A DNA stretch of 64,000 nt from Candidatus Rokuibacteriota bacterium (GCA_900299425.1 OMJU01000030.1:1-64000), one strand, 5' to 3'. Counted from the first letter of the stretch, positions 37,410-47,205 are shown. The notes: generated by a model from the letters alone, not told the origin. Translations and numbers: made by a program.

Positions 37410-38300
37410 ATGAAGAGAAAAACATTTATAAAGCTCGGGAGTAGCGCCTATCTGGCAAGTTTAATGCCGTTTTCCTGCATAGGTCCGACACCTTCAAAAC
37501 GTAAAATGGGCTTGCAACTTTACACAGTTCGCGATGCCATGGAGCGTGACGTCACAGGTACTCTGAAGGCGCTGAAAGCTATGGGATACACTAATTTTGA
37601 GTCATATGGCTATGACGTCACGAGTCAGACCTATTATGGGATGAGTCCGGAGGCCTTTAAACAACTACTCACGGACCTTGAATTAACTACCAACAGCGGT
37701 CATTATGGGTTTGCAGATCATATGTGGTCGTCAAAAGAGGTGTTATTGGCCTACACAGATGCCTGTATCGAAGGCGCCTCGCGTCTTGGAGATGAGTATA
37801 TTGTTTGGCCAATAGTTAGGGAGGCGGATCGCAACCTAGATGGATTTAAAAAGTTGGCGGAACAATTAAGCATTATCGGAGAGCGAACCGCCGCAGCCGG
37901 TATGGGCTTTGCCTATCATAATTTTGGCTATGAATTTGAGCAGTACGAGGAATTCATGCCCTATGAATACATTATACAGCAAACTGACCCAGCACATGTC
38001 CAGCTGGAGGTCGATTTTTATTGGGTTTCTCGGGCAGGGGTGTTTACTCCAAAAGAGATCATCGAATTGGCTCCCGGCCGCTATCCTCTTTGGCACATTA
38101 AAGACATGGATAAGGTGACCCAGGACTATACTGAACTTGGTAATGGATCAATCGATTACACAACTTTGATGCCTGATCCCGAGCGTGCCGGGCTGAAACA
38201 CCATTACATTGAACAAGGCGGTAATTTCGTCAAGGATTCTATGAGCAGTGTGGCACAAAGCGCGGCTTATTTTCAAAAGGAGTTAAAGCACTTTTTCTAA
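37410..38300 (+). CDS. exported TIM-barrel sugar-phosphate isomerase/epimerase family protein
   Basis: A 296-residue xylose-isomerase-like TIM-barrel protein. The first 25 residues (MKRKTFIKLGSSAYLASLMPF, Cys at 24) form an export signal with weak lipobox. The barrel has LQLYTVRDAM, GFAYHNFGYEF, QLEVDFYWVSRAG and the HIKDMD strand, with metal-binding Glu, Asp and His in the usual places. The substrate is unknown. It is the first gene of the operon under the operator array, 9 bp before the permease gene. Confidence 0.84.
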   Translation: MKRKTFIKLGSSAYLASLMPFSCIGPTPSKRKMGLQLYTVRDAMERDVTGTLKALKAMGYTNFESYGYDVTSQTYYGMSPEAFKQLLTDLELTTNSGHYGFADHMWSSKEVLLAYTDACIEGASRLGDEYIVWPIVREADRNLDGFKKLAEQLSIIGERTAAAGMGFAYHNFGYEFEQYEEFMPYEYIIQQTDPAHVQLEVDFYWVSRAGVFTPKEIIELAPGRYPLWHIKDMDKVTQDYTELGNGSIDYTTLMPDPERAGLKHHYIEQGGNFVKDSMSSVAQSAAYFQKELKHFF

Positions 38301-38309
38301 AGAACGGGT

Positions 38310-39590
38310 ATGATAAAAATTGGACTTTGGTCGAGTACAGCTCTGGTGACCGGAAACATGATCGGTTCGGGTATTTTTTTATTGCCCGCGACACTCGCCG
38401 CTTTTGGCGGTATTGGCCTGATGGGCTGGTTATACTCTGCTATTGGGGCCTTGCTTTTCACCTTGGTTTTTCGTCAACTGAGTCAGCGACTGCCTGAGAC
38501 TATCGGGGGGCCCTATGCTTATGTAAAATTAATGCTGGGCGATTTCTGGGGATTTTTAGTTGGCTGGGGGTATTGGGTCTCGATCTGGTGCACTAATGCA
38601 GCAATTGCCGTTGCCTTTGTGGGCTATTTATCAGTTTTTATTCCCGAAATCAACCACAACACCCCACTTGCGATCAGTTGCGGGCTAGGGGCGATTTGGG
38701 CGCTTAGCGCAGTGAATAGTTTTTCGATTCGCACGGTCGCCTGGGTGCAAAAAATAACCACAGTATTAAAGCTACTACCAATTTTGTCCATCGGATTTAT
38801 TGGCGTCTTTTATATCGATTGGTCACTAATCAATTTTGACAATTTATCAGGTCAAAGCGATTTTCAGGCCATTTCTGCCGTGACCACCTTAACCCTTTTT
38901 GCATTTTTAGGACTGGAATCTGCTACCGTGGCCAGTGGACGCACAAAAAACGCAGCCAAAACAGTAGGACGCGCCGGAATGATAGCCTTGGGGATTACCG
39001 GAGTTACCTATATTTTATCTTCCGTAGCGATTTTCGGCATACTCCCCCCTGAAGTATTAAAAGATTCGTCAGCGCCATTTGCCGATGCTGCATCGGTCTT
39101 TTGGGGCGAAAAAGCGAAGTATATCGTGGCTGCGGGGGCCATTGCCGCCACTCTTGGGGCCCTAAACGGCTGGCTGCTCATACAAGGCCAAATTCCCATG
39201 GCCTCGGCCCAAGACGGACTCTTTCCTAAAATATTTGCGCGCGTCAATCGTCATGGATCGCCGATTATCGGCATAGCGATATCGAGTGTCTTGGCCTCAA
39301 CGGTTTTGACCTTTAGATTTTCAGAGCATTTAGCTCAAGTCTTTGGCTTTATGATGAACCTTTCGACGCTTTCTGTACTCACGCCATATTTGATGACCAT
39401 TATCAGCCTGCTGTTGCTGCTTAAAAGGGACGCTATCCGGAATCGAATGATGCAAACGGTTTCCTGGCTATCCATCGGCTTTTGTCTTTGGATTATATAT
39501 GGCTGCGGCTTAGAGGTAGTGGCCTATGGAGGCTTGTTGGTGCTTGCAGGAATTTTTATTTACTTTACCTTAATCAAGCCCAAGAAATGA
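38310..39590 (+). CDS. APC-family amino acid permease
   Basis: A 426-residue inner-membrane transporter of the amino acid-polyamine-organocation superfamily with about 12 membrane segments. The TM1 unwound motif GNMIGSGIFLLPATL and the FAFLGLESATV in TM6 are typical. The closest type is the basic amino acid/polyamine antiporter group (AdiC/CadB-like), but the ligand cannot be fixed. Its stop overlaps the Rieske gene start (ATGA), so they are coupled. Confidence 0.88.
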   Translation: MIKIGLWSSTALVTGNMIGSGIFLLPATLAAFGGIGLMGWLYSAIGALLFTLVFRQLSQRLPETIGGPYAYVKLMLGDFWGFLVGWGYWVSIWCTNAAIAVAFVGYLSVFIPEINHNTPLAISCGLGAIWALSAVNSFSIRTVAWVQKITTVLKLLPILSIGFIGVFYIDWSLINFDNLSGQSDFQAISAVTTLTLFAFLGLESATVASGRTKNAAKTVGRAGMIALGITGVTYILSSVAIFGILPPEVLKDSSAPFADAASVFWGEKAKYIVAAGAIAATLGALNGWLLIQGQIPMASAQDGLFPKIFARVNRHGSPIIGIAISSVLASTVLTFRFSEHLAQVFGFMMNLSTLSVLTPYLMTIISLLLLLKRDAIRNRMMQTVSWLSIGFCLWIIYGCGLEVVAYGGLLVLAGIFIYFTLIKPKK

Positions 39591-40675
39591 GTAAATTTTT
39601 CGTCCATCCAGATATAAAAAAGGCCGAAACCCTGCCCGCCCATTTTTATCGCGATCCCGAGGTATTCCAAAGGCTGGCCGATGAGGTATTTAGTAAGACT
39701 TGGCAATTTCTAGGGGATCAAGAAACCTTGTTGCCGCTGAGTGAATCCCACGCGCCTTTGAACTTTTTATCCCCACTTATTGAAGAACCCATGTTGCTGG
39801 TACGTGACAAGAATGAGCAAACAAGTTGTTTGTCTAATGTTTGTACCCATCGTGGCAATCTTTTAGCCCATCATCCAGGGCGGGGCAAACAAATTATATG
39901 TCACTATCACGGCCGTCGTTTCGGCCTTGATGGTCAGTTTAGAAGCATGCCTGAATTTGAACAGGCTGAGGATTTTCCTCGCCCCTGTGATCACTTACAT
40001 CAGTATCCACTGCGCAACTGGTATGGCCTTATGTTTACCAGCATTGAGCCTGCCTTTGATCTCGATGAGGTTTTAGCGCAAATGCAAGAGCGCGTCGGAT
40101 TTATGGCCCTTGATCAGCTCAAATTTGACCCCGTGCGCAGTCGTGATTATCTTGTGAATGGTCATTGGGCCTTGTATTGTGATAATTATCTCGAAGGATT
40201 TCATATTCCATTTGTCCATCAGGGCCTCAATGCGGCCATTGATTACGAGACGTACGAGACGCATTTATATCCGCACATGAACCTTCAGATTGGGCTGAGT
40301 AAAGGGGATGCGCTTAGTTTTACACTAACAAAGGGACACCCTGATTATGGTAAGTCGGTCTCTGCCTATTACTATTGGGTTTTCCCAAATATGATGTTTA
40401 ATTTTTATCCTTGGGGACTCTCGATTAATGTGGTGCGCCCCATCTCAAAAAAGCAGTCCAAAGTGTCTTTTATTACCTACGTGTTAGACGCCTCAAAACT
40501 CGATCAAGGTGCGGGGGCAGATCTGGATAAGGTCGAACGCGAAGATGAATATGTGGTCGAGGCAGTCCAAAAAGGCATGGAATCGCGACATTACACCACA
40601 GGGCGTTTTAGCCCGACTCGAGAGCAGGGTGTACACCATTTTCATCGCTTGCTAGTGGAGTTTTTATCCCCTTAA
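39587..40675 (+). CDS. Rieske non-haem iron oxygenase alpha subunit
   Basis: A 362-residue oxygenase. The Rieske 2Fe-2S cluster is bound by C86-x-H88 (CTHRGN) and C105-x2-H108 (CHYHGRRF). The mononuclear iron site has H206 and H211 in the segment YLEGFHIPFVH, with a Glu (E203), not the usual Asp, three residues before the first His; an Asp near residue 320 is the probable third ligand. The Glu pattern is known from carnitine/glycine-betaine-type quaternary-amine oxygenases. No reductase is in the window. It is the last gene of the operon that starts at 37410 and overlaps the permease by 4 bp. Confidence 0.88.
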   Translation: MSKFFVHPDIKKAETLPAHFYRDPEVFQRLADEVFSKTWQFLGDQETLLPLSESHAPLNFLSPLIEEPMLLVRDKNEQTSCLSNVCTHRGNLLAHHPGRGKQIICHYHGRRFGLDGQFRSMPEFEQAEDFPRPCDHLHQYPLRNWYGLMFTSIEPAFDLDEVLAQMQERVGFMALDQLKFDPVRSRDYLVNGHWALYCDNYLEGFHIPFVHQGLNAAIDYETYETHLYPHMNLQIGLSKGDALSFTLTKGHPDYGKSVSAYYYWVFPNMMFNFYPWGLSINVVRPISKKQSKVSFITYVLDASKLDQGAGADLDKVEREDEYVVEAVQKGMESRHYTTGRFSPTREQGVHHFHRLLVEFLSP

Positions 40676-40735
40676 ACGCCCATTTTTGTTAACTTTTTTG
40701 GCTCGAAGAGATTAACTGGTGTTATCTCAGACTTT

Positions 40736-41281
40736 TCAATTCTTGATCACCTTATAAAGCACTTCGTTTTTGCGGTTAAAAACATCAAAAGGACTATTGT
40801 AAACCAGCAGTATAGGTTCGCCTGAAATTTCAAGCCCCTGACTAGCGGCAACTTCTTTTAGTTTTTTTGCGGCTTTTTTCTCGCGCCAATTCATAGAATA
40901 GCCCCCGTATTGGGTAGCCAGATAATAGCCCGTTTCTGACTCAAGAACTTTTACATTTGGCGAGATTGCCTTTGGGGTATTGTTTTTATTGTAAGCAGCA
41001 GGAAGCACAAATTGCATCACTGGCTCCCCGGAAGTATTACCCATTTGTACCGGTGTGGTCATCGCAATTTTTGTCCCCGTTTCATTGCCCCCTGAAATAT
41101 ATCGGAACAAGGATCCAAAATCGCCATTGCTTTGAATTTTCATCACAGGAGGATAAAAGCGTAATTCGGCTTCTTCGAAGTTTTGAATCAATTCATACGG
41201 TTGAGTTTCATATTTCTGAGCCATAATATTGCTGAAGTAAAACAAGGAGAGGAGCACGAATAGTGCAGTTCTTGAGTTCAT
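40736..41281 (-). CDS. SOUL-type haem-binding protein, exported
   Basis: A 181-residue SOUL/HBP-family protein with signal peptide ending near MAQ at residue 22. The core has YETQPYELIQNFEEAELRFY, RYISGGNETGTKIAMTTPV and the closing SPFDVFNRKNEV segment, which are SOUL signatures. Some members bind haem or porphyrins; the axial residues differ between homologues, so binding is not assured. It converges on the Rieske gene. Confidence 0.88.
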   Translation of the reverse strand: MNSRTALFVLLSLFYFSNIMAQKYETQPYELIQNFEEAELRFYPPVMKIQSNGDFGSLFRYISGGNETGTKIAMTTPVQMGNTSGEPVMQFVLPAAYNKNNTPKAISPNVKVLESETGYYLATQYGGYSMNWREKKAAKKLKEVAASQGLEISGEPILLVYNSPFDVFNRKNEVLYKVIKN

Positions 41282-41379
41282 AATTTTTTCTTTTTCAGGT
41301 CAAAGATAATTCAAAGTCGGGGCTCTAACCATAGGAAATCGAAATATTTCAATTACCTTAGAGACATAATTATCTAAAA

Positions 41380-42261
41380 ATGAGTAAATTATATTCATTT
41401 CTTTTTTCCGTAGAAAATCGCGCGAAACTAGAGCGACTTACAGTGATCTTGGCAATTGTGGGCTTTTTCGCCCATTTAGCATTAATAGGACTCGCACAGT
41501 TTTGGCCTATTGAACTATTTGGGGGACAACTATTACAAAATCCGATCAACGCTATTTACACGCCGTTTTCATTTATTCTTATTTTCGAGATTTACTTGTT
41601 AATCTTCTATTTGCCGCGCTCGTTCAGCACGTCTCTTTTAAAGCAATTTGAAGTGATTTCGCTTATTATGGTGCGCCGCGTATTTGGAGACATTACCAAC
41701 ATTAATTTTGCTGAGATTGAAATCAGTAATCCGGGGTTTATCAAGCTTGTGATTGATTTGGGGGCCGTTTTGATTATGGCCTTGGCGATTTTGCTATTTA
41801 TAAAAGCCAAAAATAAACTCAAGGCTTACGGACAGCCCGACATGGATCCCAGTGAACAGAGATTTAATAGTTTAAAACGTCAAGTATCAGCAATACTACT
41901 GGTCCTCTTGGGGGGTATTTCATTGCTTCATTTAGTAGATTTTGCTGTGGTACAATTCACAGGAGAACATCTGGTGGCCTCATTTAATAATGACCTTGAT
42001 TCGATTTTTTACAAAGATTTCTTTACGGCCTTGATATTGGCCGATGTATTGATTTTACTGCTGTCTTACGCGCTATCGCAAGATTATTTTAAGCTGATCC
42101 GCAATACAGGATTCGTCATTACGACCGTTTTATTGCGCCTGTCTTTTGGCGCGTCCCAACCATTTGATGTGTTGTTGATTATTACCGGCGCGTTATTTGG
42201 GTATCTCATGCTTTTGATGTACATCGGGTACAGCCGAGAGACACAAGATCACAAAAGCTAG
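41380..42261 (+). CDS. conserved multi-spanning membrane protein, unknown function
   Basis: A 293-residue integral membrane protein with about seven hydrophobic segments (about 19-42, 58-78, 125-147, 170-190, 215-235, 245-262, 265-285). No motif is recognised. It appears Flavobacteria-like in style but I cannot name a family. It is divergent from the SOUL gene and 112 bp before the HxlR regulator. Confidence 0.7.
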   Translation: MSKLYSFLFSVENRAKLERLTVILAIVGFFAHLALIGLAQFWPIELFGGQLLQNPINAIYTPFSFILIFEIYLLIFYLPRSFSTSLLKQFEVISLIMVRRVFGDITNINFAEIEISNPGFIKLVIDLGAVLIMALAILLFIKAKNKLKAYGQPDMDPSEQRFNSLKRQVSAILLVLLGGISLLHLVDFAVVQFTGEHLVASFNNDLDSIFYKDFFTALILADVLILLLSYALSQDYFKLIRNTGFVITTVLLRLSFGASQPFDVLLIITGALFGYLMLLMYIGYSRETQDHKS

Positions 42262-42373
42262 AATTCTTCAACTTTTTTAGCTGAACGACTATTTAATTTA
42301 GTTTAATTGCGTATTTCAATGTTACGTAATTGTTAATTTATTATTTTTGGATCATATTGCAGAATAAGGGAAA

Positions 42374-42823
42374 ATGAATTCAGAAAAACTTTCTTATCCC
42401 AAACAGTCTTGTGCTTGCGCCGTTTCTTTAGATCTTTTAGGAGATAAATGGTCCTTACTTATTATTCGCGATTTGTTTCGTGGAAAAAGTACTTATTCAG
42501 AATTTTTGAAAAAATCTGACGAGGGGATTGCGACAAACATTTTGGTAGATCGACTCAAAAATCTTGTAGCTATGGGTATAATTGATTTTATACGAAACCC
42601 ACGAGACAAAAAAATTAAAAAATACTTCTTGACCGATAGGGGAATTGACCTCTACCCGGTGATTTATGAACTGCAGTTTTGGACGCTCAAGCATGTAGAT
42701 TTTGACCATACGGACAACACCAAGAATTGGAATGATTTAATCAAGAATACATCGCCAGACGAGGTAATCAATCAATTCCAGAACGGATACAGAGCTTTGC
42801 GTCAGAGCGAGTTCGGTTTTTAA
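42374..42823 (+). CDS. HxlR-family winged-helix regulator
   Basis: A 149-residue MarR-like regulator of the HxlR group. The N-terminal SCACAVSLDLLGDKWSLLIIRDLFRG has the family's Cys and helix 1; the recognition helix follows in IATNILVDRLKNLV, then a beta wing (GIIDFIRNPRDKKIKKYFLT). The tail of about 40 residues is helical and not recognised. Some HxlR proteins sense redox or electrophiles through the N-terminal cysteine. It is 60 bp upstream of glpK in the same direction, so it may regulate the glycerol genes or only share the direction. Confidence 0.88.
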   Translation: MNSEKLSYPKQSCACAVSLDLLGDKWSLLIIRDLFRGKSTYSEFLKKSDEGIATNILVDRLKNLVAMGIIDFIRNPRDKKIKKYFLTDRGIDLYPVIYELQFWTLKHVDFDHTDNTKNWNDLIKNTSPDEVINQFQNGYRALRQSEFGF

Positions 42824-42883
42824 GCACTTACTTAAATCTTCAATTTTTATTAACTTGACTTCAGATTCCAAAGAAGTTGAGTT

Positions 42884-44362
42884 ATGTCGCAATATATACT
42901 TTCCATAGATGCTGGAACAACCAGTTCAAGAGCCATCATTTTTGATCAATACGGAGCCCAAATCGCCCTAGCACAGCATGAGTTCACCCAAATATTTCCT
43001 CAGAAAGCATGGGTGGAGCACGACGCCTTAGAGATATGGGAGACCCAGCTCAAAGCCATTAAAGAGACCATAGAAAAGGCTGGAATTCGTCCCGAGGATA
43101 TTTCAGCTATAGGGATCACCAATCAGCGGGAAACCACGGTCATCTGGGATCGCAAAACAGGCGCGCCGGTGTATAATGCCATCGTCTGGCAAGATCGCCG
43201 CACTGCAGACTATTGCCAAGAATTAAGCAGCGCAGGTCACGCGCAAACTTTTTTAGATAAAACAGGTCTGGTCATCGACGCCTATTTCTCGGGTACCAAG
43301 GTCAAGTGGATTTTAGACAGTGATCCTGAATTGCGCCAGCGCGCGGAACAAGGGGAATTGGCTTTTGGGACTATAGACAGTTGGCTTATTTGGCAGCTCA
43401 CTGGGGGCCAGACTCACGTCACCGATGTCACCAATGCCAGTAGAACCCTGATGTATAATATTCATGAGCTGTGCTGGGACCAGGAGCTCTTGTCGATTCT
43501 GGAAGTACCCGAGGCGCTTTTGCCCGAGGTCAAGTCTTCTTCTGAGGTGGTCGGTCATACGGATAACGCATTGTTGGGCGCTCGTATTCCTATTGCTGGG
43601 GTCGCTGGCGATCAACAATCGGCCCTATTTGGGCAACTGTGTCTTGAACCAGGGACCGTTAAAAACACCTACGGCACCGGCTGTTTTTGCATCATGAACA
43701 CTGGGGATACGCCAGTAGTGTCAAAAAATAAAATGCTCACGACCATCGCCTGGCAAATCGGTGGTAAAGTCACCTATGCCATAGAAGGTAGTGTATTCAC
43801 TGCAGGATCTTTGGTGCAATGGTTGCGTGATCAATTGCATATGATCGAAAAATCAGCCGATATTGAGGCCCTCGCGGCATCGGTAGAACACAGTGATGGA
43901 GTAACCTTTATACCCGCACTATCTGGACTCGGCGCCCCTTATTGGGACCCCTACGCTACAGGAACGATTTTTGGGATTACTCGAGGTACGGCTCAGGGAC
44001 ATATCGCCAGAGCCGCTCTTGAGGCTATTGCACTAAGATCACGGGATATTATTTTAGAAATGCAAAAAGACGCTGGAGTTGATTTTAAAACTTTAAAGGT
44101 TGATGGTGGAGCCAGCAATAACGATTTACTGATGCAAATTCAGGCCGATCTGCTCAGTGCCCAAGTCATAAGACCAAGGGAGACGGAAACCACTGCACTT
44201 GGAGCCGCTTTTCTGGCGGGATTGGCTGTGGGCGTTTGGACATCGCTACAAGCCTTGGAGGCCATGTGGCACAGCGACCGCGTGTTTACGCCCACTCCAA
44301 ACGAGTCCACTCAGGAAGTCATCAATTTATGGCACGAGCGCATCACCAGAATTTTATCTTAA
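42884..44362 (+). CDS. glpK: glycerol kinase
   Basis: A 492-residue FGGY-family kinase that phosphorylates glycerol to glycerol 3-phosphate. DAGTTSSRAIIFD, the QDRRTADYC segment, the NTYGTGCF ATP loop and VDGGASNNDLLMQ are visible. The length is standard. It lies directly before glpD with no gap (stop and start codons adjacent). Confidence 0.97.
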   Translation: MSQYILSIDAGTTSSRAIIFDQYGAQIALAQHEFTQIFPQKAWVEHDALEIWETQLKAIKETIEKAGIRPEDISAIGITNQRETTVIWDRKTGAPVYNAIVWQDRRTADYCQELSSAGHAQTFLDKTGLVIDAYFSGTKVKWILDSDPELRQRAEQGELAFGTIDSWLIWQLTGGQTHVTDVTNASRTLMYNIHELCWDQELLSILEVPEALLPEVKSSSEVVGHTDNALLGARIPIAGVAGDQQSALFGQLCLEPGTVKNTYGTGCFCIMNTGDTPVVSKNKMLTTIAWQIGGKVTYAIEGSVFTAGSLVQWLRDQLHMIEKSADIEALAASVEHSDGVTFIPALSGLGAPYWDPYATGTIFGITRGTAQGHIARAALEAIALRSRDIILEMQKDAGVDFKTLKVDGGASNNDLLMQIQADLLSAQVIRPRETETTALGAAFLAGLAVGVWTSLQALEAMWHSDRVFTPTPNESTQEVINLWHERITRILS

Positions 44363-45913
44363 ATGCGGCGATCAGTCCACAAAGAGCGCGTAAAATCACA
44401 AAGCCAATGGGATGTAGTCATTATTGGAGGAGGGGCTAGTGGTCTAGGTATCGCAGTGGATGCCGCGAATCGCGGATATCGCACACTGCTTATGGAACGC
44501 CATGATTTTGCCAAAGGCACCTCTTCACGAAGCACAAAACTCGTACATGGAGGCGTGCGCTACCTACAAAACGGCGATGTTTCGCTAGTCATTGAAGCAC
44601 TCAAAGAACGTGGGATAATGAAACAAAACGCACCGCACTTGGTGCGTGATATGAGTTTTGTTATCCCAATTTATTCCTGGTGGAATGGTCCATTTTACAG
44701 CGTTGGTCTCAAGATATACGACATGATGGCTGGGGATTTGGGGCTCGGAAAATCTCAGTGGCTGAGCAAAAAGCAAACCACAGATATGATTCAAAATGTG
44801 AATCAAGATGAACTGCGTGGCGGAGTGGTGTATTACGACGGCCAATTCGACGACGCGCGTATGGCCATAAGCCTAGCATTGACTGCTGATTCCCTCGGAG
44901 CAAGCTTGTTAAATTACGCTGAGGTTATCCGTATAAAAAAACAAAATGGACTGGTCAGTGGTGTGACCTTTCAGGACGCAGTTAGCGGAGAAGACTTTGA
45001 GATTTCCGCTTCTGTGGTGATCAACGCCACGGGGGTGTTCAGTGATGCGATCATGGCAATGGACGACCCAAAAGCGAAACCCAGAATTACCCCAAGCCAG
45101 GGGATACATTTGGTCTTAGACCGGACTTTTTTAAAGGGCAACCATGCCATTATGATTCCGCAAACTTCAGATGGACGCGTGCTTTTTGCTGTGCCTTGGC
45201 ATGATCATGTCATCCTTGGCACTACGGATACCCTAATTGAGGCACCTTTGTCAGAACCCGAGGCCTTAGATCAGGAAATCGACTTTGTCTTAAATAATGC
45301 CGCCCAGTATATGCATAAAAAGCCCACTCGCGAAGACATCAAAAGTGTATTTGCTGGATTACGCCCCTTGGCTGCCAGTGCGGTGAAGGAGGGCAAAACC
45401 AAAGAGATTTCTCGGCATCACAAAGTACACGTCAGCACCAGTGGTCTGGTGAGTGTATTAGGGGGAAAGTGGACCACCTACCGCAAAATGGCAGAAGACA
45501 CATTGAATGCGGCGGCGATGGTCGGGGGTTTGCCTACCAAAAAATGCAAAACACGAAAGTTAAAGCTCTTCGGTTATCAAGCGGGGCTTTCGTTCGATGA
45601 TCCGCTTCATATTTATGGCAGTGAACGGACTAAAGTTTTAAACCAAGGTCCTGAAAGTCAAAACAAATCATTGAGTGATAAGTACTATATTAGTAAAAAT
45701 CAAATTTTATACAGCATGCGTTATGAAATGGCCATGCGTCTTGAAGATGTTATCGCCAGAAGGGTGAGAGCTCTATTTTTAGATGCTCGTGAAACGCAGC
45801 GATTGCTGCCGGAAATCGCTCAAATAATGGCAGAGGAACTCCATAAAGATGCCAAATGGATCAAAGATGAAATAAAGCATACCGAACAGATATTAAAAAC
45901 CTATTTATTATGA
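44363..45913 (+). CDS. glpD: glycerol-3-phosphate dehydrogenase, FAD-dependent, respiratory
   Basis: A 516-residue peripheral membrane flavoprotein that oxidises glycerol 3-phosphate to dihydroxyacetone phosphate and feeds quinone. The FAD fold VVIIGGGASGLGIA begins near residue 20, then SSRSTKLVHGGVRYL and the GLRPLAAS and GGKWTTYRKMAED motifs of the family. Its stop overlaps glpF by 4 bp (ATGA). The C-terminal domain is helical as usual. Confidence 0.97.
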   Translation: MRRSVHKERVKSQSQWDVVIIGGGASGLGIAVDAANRGYRTLLMERHDFAKGTSSRSTKLVHGGVRYLQNGDVSLVIEALKERGIMKQNAPHLVRDMSFVIPIYSWWNGPFYSVGLKIYDMMAGDLGLGKSQWLSKKQTTDMIQNVNQDELRGGVVYYDGQFDDARMAISLALTADSLGASLLNYAEVIRIKKQNGLVSGVTFQDAVSGEDFEISASVVINATGVFSDAIMAMDDPKAKPRITPSQGIHLVLDRTFLKGNHAIMIPQTSDGRVLFAVPWHDHVILGTTDTLIEAPLSEPEALDQEIDFVLNNAAQYMHKKPTREDIKSVFAGLRPLAASAVKEGKTKEISRHHKVHVSTSGLVSVLGGKWTTYRKMAEDTLNAAAMVGGLPTKKCKTRKLKLFGYQAGLSFDDPLHIYGSERTKVLNQGPESQNKSLSDKYYISKNQILYSMRYEMAMRLEDVIARRVRALFLDARETQRLLPEIAQIMAEELHKDAKWIKDEIKHTEQILKTYLL

Positions 45914-46656
45914 TAAATCCTTACATAGCTGAATTTATTGGCACCGCCATATTGCTTTTATTGGGTATGGGGGTCGTGGCAAACGTCAACCTCAAAAAGA
46001 CCATTGGCTCAGGTCAAACGCCATGGGTATTGATCACCAGCGCTTGGGGGTTTGCTGTATTTGTGGCCGTATTCATTACTGGACAATTTAGCGGAGCACA
46101 TTTGAACCCCGCAGTAACCATAGGACTCGCTGTGGCAGGAAAGTTCGCCTGGCAAATGGCCGCAGGATATATTTTGGCCCAAGTTTTAGGGGCTATGGCC
46201 GGGAGCTGGCTGGCTTATGTTCTATATATTGATCATTACAGGGTTACAGAAGATGTAGATGTGGTACGCAGCACATTTTGCACTGGGCCAGCGGTAAGAA
46301 ATTTAAAAAACAACCTGTTTAGTGAGGCTTTAGGGACCTTTATGTTGGTCTTTGGGGTGCTCTTTATTGCCGGGCCGAGCATATCAATAGACGGCGCTGA
46401 GGTGACTAACTTTGGCATTGGTTCGCTCGATGCCTTACCTGTAGGCATCCTGGTTTGGGTCATCGGTATGGGTCTAGGAGGGACCACGGGTTATGCCATA
46501 AACCCTGCTCGTGATTTTGGGCCGCGTCTGGTACATCACCTAATTCCGATGCGCCAAAAAAATTCGGATTGGCCTTACGCTTGGATTCCCGTTATAGGGC
46601 CATTTATAGGAGGAGCAGTAGCCGGATTATTATATCTGCTCTTAACTGCCAGCTAG
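45910..46656 (+). CDS. glpF: glycerol facilitator (aquaglyceroporin)
   Basis: A 248-residue MIP channel with six membrane segments. The two NPA motifs are HLNPAVT and INPARDFGPR; the Asp after the second NPAR is the glycerol-selective signature, as in E. coli GlpF. It lets glycerol into the cell for GlpK. It completes the glpK-glpD-glpF operon. The last 15 bp overlap the converging small membrane protein gene. Confidence 0.94.
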   Translation: MINPYIAEFIGTAILLLLGMGVVANVNLKKTIGSGQTPWVLITSAWGFAVFVAVFITGQFSGAHLNPAVTIGLAVAGKFAWQMAAGYILAQVLGAMAGSWLAYVLYIDHYRVTEDVDVVRSTFCTGPAVRNLKNNLFSEALGTFMLVFGVLFIAGPSISIDGAEVTNFGIGSLDALPVGILVWVIGMGLGGTTGYAINPARDFGPRLVHHLIPMRQKNSDWPYAWIPVIGPFIGGAVAGLLYLLLTAS

Positions 46657-46923
46657 CGGACTACCAAAAATACCGACGGCCAGTTCAGCCCAGATGAGCA
46701 AAAACACCAAGATTACAGTGGCGATATAAGCCCTGCGATTTGGGCTTTGTGTGAACTTTTTAAGCACAAAACTTATCCCAAGACCAAGGCTCAATAATAG
46801 GACGCTCATGATTGTAAAATCGAACCATGACCAGTTCACCTCAGCACTGACTAGGTTGCCGATAAATGGTATTATTAATAAAAATAGGGGATGGTAAAAT
46901 TTGAATTTATAAGAACTGAGCAT
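46642..46923 (-). CDS. small membrane protein, unknown function
   Basis: A 93-residue protein with three hydrophobic segments (residues of about 10-28, 35-55 and 68-90) and little else. No family is recognised. It converges on glpF with a 15-bp overlap, an arrangement that leaves no separate terminator. Confidence 0.6.
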   Translation of the reverse strand: MLSSYKFKFYHPLFLLIIPFIGNLVSAEVNWSWFDFTIMSVLLLSLGLGISFVLKKFTQSPNRRAYIATVILVFLLIWAELAVGIFGSPLAGS

Positions 46924-47205
46924 AAGGAAATAAAGGTTAGGTTGAGCGCTAAATTAGTATAATTTCAAACCAGTTGGATAAACATTAAGACTAATTTGTG
47001 ATTCCCATAGGCCGGCTCGACAAGGCCATCAGTAACAGGGTTCGCTGGATAATGTCATCGGTAATGGCGACCATCTGGACAGGACTATCGATAATGCACA
47101 TGCCAGCTTTGGCTGTAAAAACTGAGTGTTGATTTCTATACTCTATGGCAAATAGAAAAAGCCCCAAAACGGGGCTTTAAATTATTGTCGAATATGCTCT
47201 TGTGT
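46924..47205. other. intergenic spacer
   Basis: 282 bp. It holds the terminator at 47156-47180. An open frame without a start codon on the minus strand (46991 to about 47160) with protein-like composition, ending RPMGITN, may be a gene scrap, but this is weak. Confidence 0.4.
47156..47180 (-). terminator. Rho-independent terminator of the PEGA-domain gene
   Basis: AAAGCCCC (47158-47165) pairs perfectly with GGGGCTTT (47171-47178). On the minus strand the hairpin is followed by five T residues, 28 bp after the end of the PEGA-domain gene. Confidence 0.8.

Noticed and set aside
46991-47160. A minus-strand open frame without start codon, ending in RPMGITN.
   Set aside because: Only about 55 codons, no start, and no recognised family; noted in the spacer entry only.
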